From: Tissierella sp. P1 | GTDB taxonomy: Bacteria > Bacillota > Clostridia > Tissierellales > Tissierellaceae | Reading direction: 5' to 3' | NCBI RefSeq assembly: GCF_002266425.1 | Contig: NZ_NPMN01000010.1 | Span: 62,001 to 126,000 of the forward strand | DNA: 64,000 nucleotides | Part shown: positions 30,717-39,622 of the stretch, one piece after another | How positions within the stretch are numbered: the first letter of the stretch is position 1 | How the letters are laid out: the number at the start of each line of letters is the position of its first letter | Position numbers and translations under genes: made by a program | The notes under the pieces: model-generated | What the model was told of the DNA's origin: nothing | What the model saw: the letters and a program-made list of their open reading frames with translations, nothing else | Databases searched by the model: none

Positions 30717-30861
30717 ATTGTACTATGATATAGATAAGCAGCAAATCTTGAAAATAGTATAGAAGATTGATAAACTATTAATAAACTGCCAGGTATATTT
30801 CAAGTAATTATTATTAAAAAATTCTAAAGAACAAGCAGGAGTAACAGGTGGAGGTTATAAA

Positions 30862-31674
30862 ATGAAATATAAAATAAGTGATGTAGCTAAACTATTAGAT
30901 ATAACACCAGAGGCGATACGTTACTATGAATCTAAAGGAATTATAGCTCCAGAAAGATCAGAAGCTACAGGCTATCGTTATTATGGCGGCTGGGAAATTC
31001 ATATGTTAATTAGGGCAAGGATATATCGTCAATTAGGATATACACTAGACGAAACAGCCAAGCTTCTTAATAATTATGAAAATGATGATATCATTTCTAA
31101 TTTATCTGATAGAAAAGAAGATATTAAGAAAGAGATAGTATGGAAGAGTAATATTCTCAAGCATATAGAGAAAGAAGAGCAAAGCATGATAGCTTCCAAT
31201 GAGTTAATTGGAAAATATCGAATTGAATACCGTCCTGATATTTATCGTCTAGAAATGCAGAATGGATATGTATTACATCCAGATAAATACATACAGAAAA
31301 TAATTTTTGATTGGCTAAATAAAATTCCCTTTGTATTTACAAGCACTTTATTCTCATTAGTAGAAGTGGAAAGTAGCGGAAAGAATTTTTCTGTTGGGCT
31401 TGGTGTTTATAAAGAGTATGCAGAGTTATTAGATATTGAGGAGTCTGATTATGTGAAATTGTATCCTTCTAGACTATGCATACAAACAGGAATTCAATCA
31501 AAATCTAATCGAACTATTACTCCGGAACTCTTGGCGCCTGCAATTGAATATATGAATTCACAGGGAATGGAATTATCAGGGGATGTTTTAACTAAAAGTG
31601 CTTTGATGCGTAAAGTAGGTGACGACTATATAAATTGGCACCAAGCTTGGTTACCATTTAATCAAAGTGAGTGA
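30862..31674 (+). CDS. MerR-family regulator with C-terminal effector domain
   Basis: The 270-residue protein has a MerR winged helix-turn-helix (KISDVAKLLDITPEAIRYYESKGII and the GYRYY wing), a coiled-coil dimer helix (about 85-120), and a C-terminal ligand-binding-like domain of about 140 residues resembling GyrI/BmrR-type effector domains. The start follows GGTGGAGG. It lies 99 bp upstream of the exported flavin reductase gene in the same direction and probably controls that gene, but no operator was identified. The ligand is unknown. Confidence 0.85.
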   Translation: MKYKISDVAKLLDITPEAIRYYESKGIIAPERSEATGYRYYGGWEIHMLIRARIYRQLGYTLDETAKLLNNYENDDIISNLSDRKEDIKKEIVWKSNILKHIEKEEQSMIASNELIGKYRIEYRPDIYRLEMQNGYVLHPDKYIQKIIFDWLNKIPFVFTSTLFSLVEVESSGKNFSVGLGVYKEYAELLDIEESDYVKLYPSRLCIQTGIQSKSNRTITPELLAPAIEYMNSQGMELSGDVLTKSALMRKVGDDYINWHQAWLPFNQSE

Positions 31675-31773
31675 TAAAAAAATATCATTGACTTTAAAGC
31701 TCCTTTAGACCTTATACTTATAAATGTAGATGAATTCAGCATTTATATAAAATAATTGAAGGGAGCATGAAAT

Positions 31774-33573
31774 ATGAAAAGAGTAATTGTTTTTGTTTTA
31801 ATTTTGACAATAATCACGTCTGCATTAGTAGGATGTAGCCAAACTTCAGAACCGATGATTTCCGAAAAAACAGAGATGGTCTTTACTCCAGGTGTATATG
31901 ATGGTGAGGCTAAAGGAATGAAAAGTGTTATTAAGGTTCAGGTTACTGTTGACGAAAAAAAGATAACAGAAGTAAAGGTAATTGAACAGGCTGAATCCGA
32001 GAGATTATTTAGCTATGCAAATGATTCTGTACCAGCGGCAATTGTTCAGCATCAAAGTGTTTCTGTTGATACTGTAGCTGGCGCTACGATGTCAAGCATT
32101 GGTATTATCCAAGCTACAAAAGATGCTTTAAAAAAATCTGGTGTGAATATGGATTTATTAAATATTAAACCAGAGAAACCAGAATTAGTCGAAGGTGAAG
32201 ATGAGGAATATGACGTAGTAGTTGTTGGTGCAGGAGCTGCTGGACTATCAGCAGCCATCGAATTAGGGAAAAATGATAATATAAGTATTTTAGTTCTTGA
32301 AAAAATGCCATTTACTGGTGGATCGCTTGCTTTGTCAGGTGGATTATTTTGGACAGGTAATGGTTCTAAGTATGTACCAGAAGAAAGCTTCACTCCAGAA
32401 TCACTTTTACAGTGGTTTGAAATGAGATCTGAAACAAAGTCAAATGAAGCATTGGTTAAACATATAGCAAATATTGCAGGAGAAACCTTTGACTATTTAA
32501 TTGATAATGGTGCACCATGGGATGTTGAAAGTGCAACTGAAACATACCCTGATTCAGGAATATATAGATTTGAAACTAATAGAGGGGCTAAATTAACAAA
32601 ATTTAGAGATGATGCTGCAGGTAATCAAGCTGCTGAATTCTTATTAAATTTTGCCAAAGAAAACGGAGCGGAAATAAGAGTAAATTCAAAAGTAACTTCT
32701 CTAATAGTTGATGATAATAACATTATCAAAGGTGTAAATGTTGAAGATAGAGAAAAGAAATATACAGTAAATGCTAGGAAAGTTATTTTAGCAACAGGAG
32801 GATTTGGAAATAATCGTAAATTACTTGAAGAATTTGATCCGGATTCAGCTGGAAAATGGCCATTCCTTGCGGCAGGTTCTACAGGAGATGGAATAGAAAT
32901 GACTAGAGAACTTGGAGTGAAAATAGTTGGTAATGGTGTAATGTCCTATGAAGCACTTACTCCAAATATGGGATATAAAGGTGAGGTAGGAAGTCTTGTA
33001 TGGGTACCAGAATTATTTGTAAACAAAGATGGTAAGAGGTTTGTAGATGAAACTGGACAAAGTACAGATATTGCGTTACAGATATATTTACAGCCTGAAG
33101 ATATTGGATATGGTATAGACGATTCTAAGAGTGATAGAGTTGAAGATTATGAAAAAGGTGTTGAACAAGGACTTATACTTAAAGGAGAGACCTTGGAAGA
33201 ACTAGCTGATTTAATGGGAGTAAATAAGGAAAACTTCCTAGTAACTGTTAAGAAATACAATGAAGCTGTTGAGAATGGTACTGAAGATGAATTTGGAAGT
33301 ATTATCGAAAAAATGAAGCCACCAACTAAAGGGCCTTTCTATGCAGTTCCGACACGGGCATGTATTATTGGCACAATGCCAGGATTAATGGTAAATGAAA
33401 ATTGTGAAGTCTTAGGTAGCAATGGACAGCCTATTGAAAATCTTTTTGCAGCAGGAGAATTAGTTTTCGGTAATATATTTAATAGAGTATATCCTGCAAC
33501 AGGAACAGCTATAGCACAAGCAATATATACAGGTAAAATAGCTGGAGAAGCTGTAAACAGCCAATTAAAATAA
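31774..33573 (+). CDS. Exported lipoprotein flavin reductase (FMN-bind + FAD fumarate-reductase-like)
   Basis: The 599-residue protein has a signal peptide with lipobox LVGC (Cys21), an FMN_bind domain (about 38-120) with the covalent FMN attachment motif AGATMSS (Thr105), and a FAD-binding fumarate-reductase/urocanate-reductase domain starting with VVVVGAGAAGLSAA (GAGAAG at 152-157). The C-terminal FAD segment is RVYPATGTAIAQAIYTGKIAGEA. FMN is probably attached by an ApbE flavin transferase encoded elsewhere. It should reduce a small acceptor (fumarate-, urocanate- or acrylate-like) on the outside of the membrane. Electron donor and substrate cannot be read from the sequence. The MerR regulator upstream and NhaC downstream may be functionally linked. 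Confidence 0.88.
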   Translation: MKRVIVFVLILTIITSALVGCSQTSEPMISEKTEMVFTPGVYDGEAKGMKSVIKVQVTVDEKKITEVKVIEQAESERLFSYANDSVPAAIVQHQSVSVDTVAGATMSSIGIIQATKDALKKSGVNMDLLNIKPEKPELVEGEDEEYDVVVVGAGAAGLSAAIELGKNDNISILVLEKMPFTGGSLALSGGLFWTGNGSKYVPEESFTPESLLQWFEMRSETKSNEALVKHIANIAGETFDYLIDNGAPWDVESATETYPDSGIYRFETNRGAKLTKFRDDAAGNQAAEFLLNFAKENGAEIRVNSKVTSLIVDDNNIIKGVNVEDREKKYTVNARKVILATGGFGNNRKLLEEFDPDSAGKWPFLAAGSTGDGIEMTRELGVKIVGNGVMSYEALTPNMGYKGEVGSLVWVPELFVNKDGKRFVDETGQSTDIALQIYLQPEDIGYGIDDSKSDRVEDYEKGVEQGLILKGETLEELADLMGVNKENFLVTVKKYNEAVENGTEDEFGSIIEKMKPPTKGPFYAVPTRACIIGTMPGLMVNENCEVLGSNGQPIENLFAAGELVFGNIFNRVYPATGTAIAQAIYTGKIAGEAVNSQLK

Positions 33574-33670
33574 TTAGGAAATATCAAAGATTAAGATAGA
33601 TACTCATTCTTATTTTAAATAGATTATTAAAGATGTTTTTCAATATAATTTAGAAACATAGTAAAAAGCA

Positions 33671-33706
33671 GAAAAGACTTTAATTAAGATAATTAAGGTC
33701 TTTTTT
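33671..33706 (+). terminator. Terminator of the flavin reductase gene
   Basis: AAAAGACTTTAATT and AATTAAGGTCTTTTTT form a stem with a T6 tail. The rest of the 300-bp gap holds the promoter at 33806-33834. Confidence 0.8.
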
Positions 33707-33805
33707 CTATTTAATGGAATACAATTATAAAAAATTAAGAAAATTATCAATTGTTCGTTAAATGATTCGCAAAGACTGTTAAAAACTAAACTTTCCCTGA
33801 AACTA

Positions 33806-33834
33806 TTGACATATATATAAAGTTGTAATAAAAT
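33806..33834 (+). promoter_or_regulatory. Sigma-A promoter of nhaC
   Basis: TTGACA (33806-33811), a 17-bp spacer and TAAAAT (33829-33834) are a near-consensus match. Confidence 0.8.
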
Positions 33835-33876
33835 TTACAAGACTCAGAAAATATTGCATAAGGAGGATTTTTAACG

Positions 33877-35289
33877 TTGAAAAAGACAGCTCGAAAACCA
33901 TATCTTTGGGAGGCGTTGCTATCATTCGCATTCTTAATTATTGTCATGGGGGTTAGTATTTCTATATACGAAGCTGATCCACATATTCCAATGCTTGTAG
34001 GTACATTATTTGCGGCACTTATAGCCGTTAAGATTGGATTTACTTGGAATGAAATTGAAAAAGCTATGTTTGATGGTATTTATCAAGCTTTACAAGCTAT
34101 AATTATTTTAGCAATTATTGGTGTTCTTATTGGATTATGGCTATTATCTGGTGTTGTTCCAAGTATGATTTATTATGGATTAGGAATTCTAAAACCGGGA
34201 ATTTTCCTAGTTGCTACTGTTCTAATATGTTCCATTACATCTTTAGCTACGGGGACTAGCTGGGGTACTGCAGGGACTATTGGTATTGCATTAATTGGAA
34301 TTGCTAAAGGATTAGGCATACCTGCTCCAGTGGCTGCAGGAGCTATTATTTCAGGAGCATATTTAGGAGATAAGATGTCTCCATTATCAGATACAACCAA
34401 TCTAGCACCAGCAGTGTCTGGAACTGACGTATTTACACATGTTAAAAATATGGTTCCAAGTACATTTACTGCATATGGTATTACATTGGTAATATTTTTA
34501 ATTATGGGTTTCAAATATGGTGGAGGAAGCGTTGATATATCAGCTATAGATGCTATTAGAGATGGAATCACATCTTCGTTTAATGTGTCACCGTTATTAC
34601 TAATACCACCTTTGGCTGTAATCGTAGCAATAGCCTTTAAGGTACCTGCTATACCAGGAATTACAATTGGTATAATATTAGGTGGAGTTCTTGGTGTAGT
34701 TATGCAAGGTGCACATTTAGGAGATTTATTAACTGCTGCATTTAGCGGATATACATCCCAAACAGGTGTTGAAATGATAGACGAACTATTAACAGCCGGT
34801 GGATTGGAGAATATGATGTTTTCTATTTCACTTACAATTATAGCCATGATGTTTGGTGGCATAATGGAAAAGACTGGTCAACTTGAAGTTATAGTAGGAG
34901 CACTATTAAAGAGAGTAAAGCGTGTAGGTACATTAGTTACTACTACAATATTAACTTGTGTATTCAGTAATGTGACAATGCCGGAGCAGTATATTTCAGT
35001 AGTGGTACCGGGAAGAATGTATGCTAAAGCATATAGAGAAAAAGGTCTTCACCCTAAGGTATTGTCCAATGCTTTAGAGGGTGCTGGAACTATTACTTCT
35101 GCTCTAATACCTTGGAATACATGTGGTGCTTTCCTTTACAGCGTTCTTGGAGTAGCTACTCAAGATTATGCTAAATATGCTTTTTTTAACTATATAACTC
35201 CGATAGTAATTATTATATTCGCATATATAGGGATTAATCTGCCTAAGATAGAAGATGACCCTGATACTGTAATAGGCTTAGAAAACTAA
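33877..35289 (+). CDS. nhaC: Na+/H+ antiporter, NhaC family
   Basis: The 470-residue membrane protein has about 11-12 helices and the family motif GTSWGTAGTIGIALIGIAKG followed by GAYLGDKMSPLSDTTNLAPA, typical of NhaC-type antiporters. The start is TTG, 10 nt after AAGGAGG. Some relatives exchange amino acids or malate with Na+ (lactate/malate antiporter MleN), so the substrate may be an organic acid; next to a flavin reductase this is worth noting. It has its own promoter and terminator. Confidence 0.85.
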   Translation: MKKTARKPYLWEALLSFAFLIIVMGVSISIYEADPHIPMLVGTLFAALIAVKIGFTWNEIEKAMFDGIYQALQAIIILAIIGVLIGLWLLSGVVPSMIYYGLGILKPGIFLVATVLICSITSLATGTSWGTAGTIGIALIGIAKGLGIPAPVAAGAIISGAYLGDKMSPLSDTTNLAPAVSGTDVFTHVKNMVPSTFTAYGITLVIFLIMGFKYGGGSVDISAIDAIRDGITSSFNVSPLLLIPPLAVIVAIAFKVPAIPGITIGIILGGVLGVVMQGAHLGDLLTAAFSGYTSQTGVEMIDELLTAGGLENMMFSISLTIIAMMFGGIMEKTGQLEVIVGALLKRVKRVGTLVTTTILTCVFSNVTMPEQYISVVVPGRMYAKAYREKGLHPKVLSNALEGAGTITSALIPWNTCGAFLYSVLGVATQDYAKYAFFNYITPIVIIIFAYIGINLPKIEDDPDTVIGLEN

Positions 35290-35322
35290 GATATTGAAAA
35301 TTATATTATATATATGATAAAT

Positions 35323-35358
35323 AAAAAGCTCTGATAGGGAAACTTATCAGAGCTTTTT
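35323..35358 (+). terminator. Terminator of nhaC
   Basis: The perfect 14-bp stem AAAAAGCTCTGATA / TATCAGAGCTTTTT is palindromic and could act in both directions. Confidence 0.92.
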
Positions 35359-35376
35359 AATACAAAAAATTACTTT

Positions 35377-35417
35377 CCACATTTCTAAATGATAATGTTT
35401 ATCATTTAGAAATGTGG
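35377..35417. promoter_or_regulatory. 19-bp perfect palindrome at the sodA promoter (Fur/PerR-like operator)
   Basis: CCACATTTCTAAATGATAA (35377-35395), the 3-nt spacer TGT, and its exact reverse complement (35399-35417) lie just before a TATAAT box (35425-35430), where a repressor would block the -35 region. The core TGATAA-TGT-TTATCA resembles Fur-family boxes. The regulator is not identified in the window. Confidence 0.7.
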
Positions 35418-35476
35418 GCATATATATAATAAGCTAATAATAATAAAATTAATATAGATAAAAAAGGAGAGATACA

Positions 35477-36085
35477 ATGAAATTTTTACTACCAGAATTA
35501 AAATATTCATATGATGCATTAGAACCACATATAGACCAGTTAACAATGGAGACTCATCATTCAAAACATCATCAAACTTATGTTGATAATTTAAATAAGG
35601 CTTTAGAAGGTCATGGAAAACTCCAAGAAATGGAAATAGAAGATATATTGAAATCTTTAGATGATTTACCAGAGAACATTAAAACTGCTGTAAGAAATAA
35701 TGGTGGAGGTCATTATAATCATACATTATTTTGGGATATGATGTCACCAAATGGTGGAGGTAAACCAGAAGGAGAGCTTGGAAAGAAAATTGACGAAGAA
35801 TTAGGAGGATTTGATAAATTAAAAGAAGATTTCAAAAAAGCTGCATTAGGTCAATTTGGTAGTGGTTGGGCATGGTTAGTACTTGATAATGGAAAACTTG
35901 CAATACTTTCTACACCAAATCAAGATAATCCAATCTCACAAGGAAAGATACCTCTTCTTGGTATAGATGTATGGGAGCATGCATATTATCTAAAATACAA
36001 AAATAAAAGAGCAGACTATATAGATTCTTGGTGGAATGTAGTTGATTGGAACAAGATAGAAGAAATATATAATAAAGCTAAATAA
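35477..36085 (+). CDS. sodA: Superoxide dismutase, Mn type
   Basis: The 202-residue enzyme has the metal ligands in [14 protein letters not shown] and [11 protein letters not shown], and the C-terminal [18 protein letters not shown] (Asp and His ligands). The TPNQDNP segment carries the Gln typical of the Mn form, so manganese is favoured over iron. No signal peptide is seen, so it acts in the cytoplasm. It is monocistronic, with a strong palindromic operator upstream and a terminator downstream, consistent with control by metal or peroxide. It would protect an anaerobe on exposure to air. Confidence 0.95.
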   Translation: MKFLLPELKYSYDALEPHIDQLTMETHHSKHHQTYVDNLNKALEGHGKLQEMEIEDILKSLDDLPENIKTAVRNNGGGHYNHTLFWDMMSPNGGGKPEGELGKKIDEELGGFDKLKEDFKKAALGQFGSGWAWLVLDNGKLAILSTPNQDNPISQGKIPLLGIDVWEHAYYLKYKNKRADYIDSWWNVVDWNKIEEIYNKAK

Positions 36086-36093
36086 TGAATAAC

Positions 36094-36118
36094 AGGCCCT
36101 GCATATGCAGGGCCTTTA
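36094..36118 (+). terminator. Terminator of sodA
   Basis: The 22-bp perfect palindrome AGGCCCTGCAT/ATGCAGGGCCT is followed by TTT. Confidence 0.85.
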
Positions 36119-36255
36119 AATTTAGAAATTAAATTTGTAATATTTAACTAGATTGATAATATTGAAAAAACAATGTAATATATTACTTAGGTACTGGAAC
36201 AAATATGGAGTTATAGAGAATAGTAAAATAATAGGTATTACAGATGGAGGGATAT

Positions 36256-38841
36256 ATGGAAAAGATTAAATTACTATTGAAAAAGAATGGAACAAAGATT
36301 TCAAGATTAATATTTATAATATTCATGATGGGAATTATAATCGCTGGAGGAGTGAAGGAATTAAAATCAATAGATTTTGCTAAGACAATATCTATAATTA
36401 GGGAATTTCCTATGTCTCTTATATTTATATTTACTATTTTAGGAATAGCAGCAGTATCATCAATGAGCTTGTATGATTTTGCAATAATAAAATATTTAAA
36501 TCTTAATATTAAAAAAATAACTATATTTAGCATTACTTTTGTAACTAACACAATAAATAATATTTCAGGACTAGGAGGATTGACAGGAGCCTCTATTAGG
36601 TCTGTACTATTTAAAAAGAGCACCAGCAATAAAGAAGATATTATAGATTATAATTTATTATTAATTCCAGCAACGGGCATAGGACTTTCACTTATGACCA
36701 TTATTGCATTGTTTAAATATCAATATATAGCTCCGCTTATAGAGAAATATAGATGGATAATTATAACCATTGTTGCTTTCATAATATACTTCATTATTTA
36801 TTTTTTAATAGATAGGATTTTTAGTACTTTAAGAAAAAATTCAATAGAAACAAGCGATCATAATAAGATTATATTAAGAGTGAAACTATTATTTTTATCC
36901 TTTATAGAATGGATGGTTGCTTTCACTTTATTTTTTGTTATCGTGAGACAATTTAGTCAAAGTGTAGATCCTTATATTATATTTATCGTATTTACCTTAG
37001 GCTCCATAGCTGGTATTCTAAGCTTATTGCCTAGTGGAGTTGGGTCTTTTGATTTAGTTGTATTACTTGGATTTCAATATTATGGTATAGGAACTGAAAA
37101 TGTTTTAGCCATATTGATATTATATAGAACTTTTTATTATATATTGCCTTTGATAATAGGAATAGTTTTTACTTTGATAGTACAATCTCAAAGTGAAAAT
37201 AAATTAATTCAATTTATTGGCTTCTCAAAGATAAAAGATTTTATCAATAAAACATCTAGCATTACAAACCTATTGTTAGCTATATTGATATTAGCATCTG
37301 GAGTAACCTTATTATTATCTGCATTAGTTCCGGGAGTAATTGAACGAATTAAAATAGCTTCAAGACTTTTATCATTTCCAATTTTACAGTTATCAAGGCA
37401 GTTATCAATATGTATAGGAATACTATTGATAGTTATTTCTAGGGAAATAAGAATGAAAGTAAAACGCAGCTACAAAATTACTATGTGGTTATTGTTTTTT
37501 GGTGCTATATTTGCTTTCATTAAGGGTTTTGCCTATGAAGAAGCAATTTTTTTGATTTTAGTTCTGATAATATTAAAAATGTCTAAGCATAGCTTTTATA
37601 GAAAAAGTTTACCAATTGATTGGTTTAAAGCCATTATGACTTTGCTATTGGCCTTTATCGGAATTTTAGCTTATATGAAAATGTCTCATATAATATTGAG
37701 AGATTTTATAAAAATTAAATATTTCAAGTCCTTGATCTCAAAGGGAATTTCTTGGCCTATATCTAGTGGTGTTATTGCTTATGGCTTTCTCATTGTTTTT
37801 GTTATCTACTATGAATTTACAAAGGAGAAGATAACAAATGATAAGATGTATGAAACTGTTAATGAAGAAAGGGTAAATAAATTTCTGCAGGAATATGATG
37901 GGAATTTCTTAACTCACCTTATATTTTTAAAGGATAAACATTTATTTTGGTCTAAAAATAATAGTATTTTGATCCAATATGAGATAAGTCATGGTCTTGC
38001 AGTAGTTTTGGGAGATCCTATTGGAAACCCAAAATACTTCGGAGAAGCTTTAACAGAATTTCAGACATTCATAGATGAATATGGATATAAATCAGTTTTT
38101 TATCAATCCAGTGAGAAATTATTACCTTTTTATCATGATCATGGGTATTATTTCTTTAAATTAGGTGAGACAGGATTAGTGGAACTTGATAATTTTGATA
38201 TAAATAGTTCAAAAAGTAGAGATTTTAGAAATACACTTAGACGATTTGAAAAGGATGGTTTTACTTTTGAGATGTATTATGATAACTCTATAGATGAAAA
38301 TCTATTTTTAGACCTAAAGAAAGTTTCTGATGAATGGTTAGCTGATAGAGAGGAAATGGGCTTTTCACTTGGATGGTTTAGTAGGGAATATTTAAACAAA
38401 TCTAAAATAGGAGTTGTAAAGAAGGAAGAAACAGGAGAAATAATAGCATTTGCTTCTATAAGTCCTAGTTATGATGATCATAAATCAGCTTCTATTGATT
38501 TAATGCGTTTTAAAAAGGAAGTACCTAATAATACCATGACTTTTCTTATACTAAATTTGATTTTGGCATTTAAAGAGGATAATTATAAAATATTCAATCT
38601 GGGAATGGCACCACTTTCAAATGTAGGGATAGCGCAGAGTGCACATATTCAAGAAAGGATTGCACATTTAGTATTTAAATATGGTAAACATTTTTATAGC
38701 TTTGATGGACTAAGGAAATATAAAAATAAATTTGATCCAAGGTGGGAAGGGAAATATTTGGTTTATGAGGATATTATATTGCTTCCATCTTCTTTGATAG
38801 AAGTAACCTGGCTGATTCATTCAAAGAAGAAAAAATCTTAA
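36256..38841 (+). CDS. mprF: MprF: lysylphosphatidylglycerol synthase and flippase
   Basis: The 861-residue protein starts at the ATG 5 nt after GGAGGG; the first in-frame ATG (36244) overlaps that site. The N-terminal about 500 residues are membrane helices forming the flippase (UPF0104) part with GLTGASIRSVLF and PSGVGSFDLVVL. The C-terminal cytoplasmic domain (DUF2156, GNAT-like) contains HGLAVVLGDPIGNP and NLGMAPLSNVG, and transfers an amino acid from aminoacyl-tRNA to phosphatidylglycerol. This lowers surface charge and gives resistance to cationic peptides. The amino acid (Lys or Ala) is not determined. The TIM-barrel gene follows after 4 bp, so they share a transcript. Confidence 0.92.
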   Translation: MEKIKLLLKKNGTKISRLIFIIFMMGIIIAGGVKELKSIDFAKTISIIREFPMSLIFIFTILGIAAVSSMSLYDFAIIKYLNLNIKKITIFSITFVTNTINNISGLGGLTGASIRSVLFKKSTSNKEDIIDYNLLLIPATGIGLSLMTIIALFKYQYIAPLIEKYRWIIITIVAFIIYFIIYFLIDRIFSTLRKNSIETSDHNKIILRVKLLFLSFIEWMVAFTLFFVIVRQFSQSVDPYIIFIVFTLGSIAGILSLLPSGVGSFDLVVLLGFQYYGIGTENVLAILILYRTFYYILPLIIGIVFTLIVQSQSENKLIQFIGFSKIKDFINKTSSITNLLLAILILASGVTLLLSALVPGVIERIKIASRLLSFPILQLSRQLSICIGILLIVISREIRMKVKRSYKITMWLLFFGAIFAFIKGFAYEEAIFLILVLIILKMSKHSFYRKSLPIDWFKAIMTLLLAFIGILAYMKMSHIILRDFIKIKYFKSLISKGISWPISSGVIAYGFLIVFVIYYEFTKEKITNDKMYETVNEERVNKFLQEYDGNFLTHLIFLKDKHLFWSKNNSILIQYEISHGLAVVLGDPIGNPKYFGEALTEFQTFIDEYGYKSVFYQSSEKLLPFYHDHGYYFFKLGETGLVELDNFDINSSKSRDFRNTLRRFEKDGFTFEMYYDNSIDENLFLDLKKVSDEWLADREEMGFSLGWFSREYLNKSKIGVVKKEETGEIIAFASISPSYDDHKSASIDLMRFKKEVPNNTMTFLILNLILAFKEDNYKIFNLGMAPLSNVGIAQSAHIQERIAHLVFKYGKHFYSFDGLRKYKNKFDPRWEGKYLVYEDIILLPSSLIEVTWLIHSKKKKS

Positions 38842-38845
38842 AGAA

Positions 38846-39610
38846 ATGAGTGAAGATATGGAGAGAAAAATATTAAAAACTATAAGTACTATAGATAGCT
38901 TAAATATAGAAGAATTTAAAAGACTCAATATAGGTATTGAAATGCAGGATTTTACAGAGCCTAATTTATCCTTGGATGAAGTTAATATGATAATTCACGG
39001 ATATAAAGCTAAACTTAAAGGGTTTAAAAATATAAAAGCTTTACATGGACCTTTTTTAGATTTAAAGCCTTCAAGTCCTGATAAATTAATTAGAGAAGTA
39101 AGCTATAATAGATATTTATATACTATGAATGCGGCTAAGGAATTAAATATAGATTACTTAATATTTCATAGTCAGATTAATCCATATTTAAATCAACCAT
39201 CACTAATAAAATTAAACAATAAGCAAAGTAGGGAATTCTGGGAACAAATACTAAAAGAAGTACCAGATTATAATGGAATAATACTTCTGGAAAATATATT
39301 TGAAGAAACTCCCAGTATGTTAAAAGACCTAATAGAAACTATAAATTTACCTAATATTAAAATTAATTTAGATATAGGACATGCTAAATTAGGGAAAGTG
39401 AAATTGGAAGAATGGATAAAAGAACTTAAAGATTATATTTTCTATATTCATATCCATTCTAATAATGGTCTATATGATGATCACAAAGCTCCAATTAGAA
39501 ATGAAATCGAAGATTTATATTATTTATTGGATAAATACAATCTAGATCCAGTATTATCCTTAGAATATAAAGTAGATAATTTAGAAGAAGAAATGGAAAA
39601 ATACAAATAG
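38846..39610 (+). CDS. TIM-barrel sugar-isomerase/endonuclease-IV-like protein
   Basis: The 254-residue protein has the fold pattern of the xylose-isomerase-like TIM-barrel (AP endonuclease 2) family: IGIEMQDF, LHGPFLDL, YLIFHSQINP, IILLENIFEE, INLDIGHAKL, IHIHSNNGLYDDHK, LSLEYKV, with metal-type Glu, Asp and His at strand ends. It starts 4 bp after mprF and ends 12 bp before cbiP, so it is probably translated with both. Its reaction is not known. A second ATG at 38858 is an alternative start. Confidence 0.75.
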   Translation: MSEDMERKILKTISTIDSLNIEEFKRLNIGIEMQDFTEPNLSLDEVNMIIHGYKAKLKGFKNIKALHGPFLDLKPSSPDKLIREVSYNRYLYTMNAAKELNIDYLIFHSQINPYLNQPSLIKLNNKQSREFWEQILKEVPDYNGIILLENIFEETPSMLKDLIETINLPNIKINLDIGHAKLGKVKLEEWIKELKDYIFYIHIHSNNGLYDDHKAPIRNEIEDLYYLLDKYNLDPVLSLEYKVDNLEEEMEKYK

Positions 39611-39622
39611 GGGGAAAATAAT

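Noticed and set aside
34173..34862. 229-codon open frame antisense to nhaC
   Set aside because: It is a shadow of the hydrophobic antiporter gene; no ribosome site and a Pro/Ile/Asn-rich composition unlike real proteins here.
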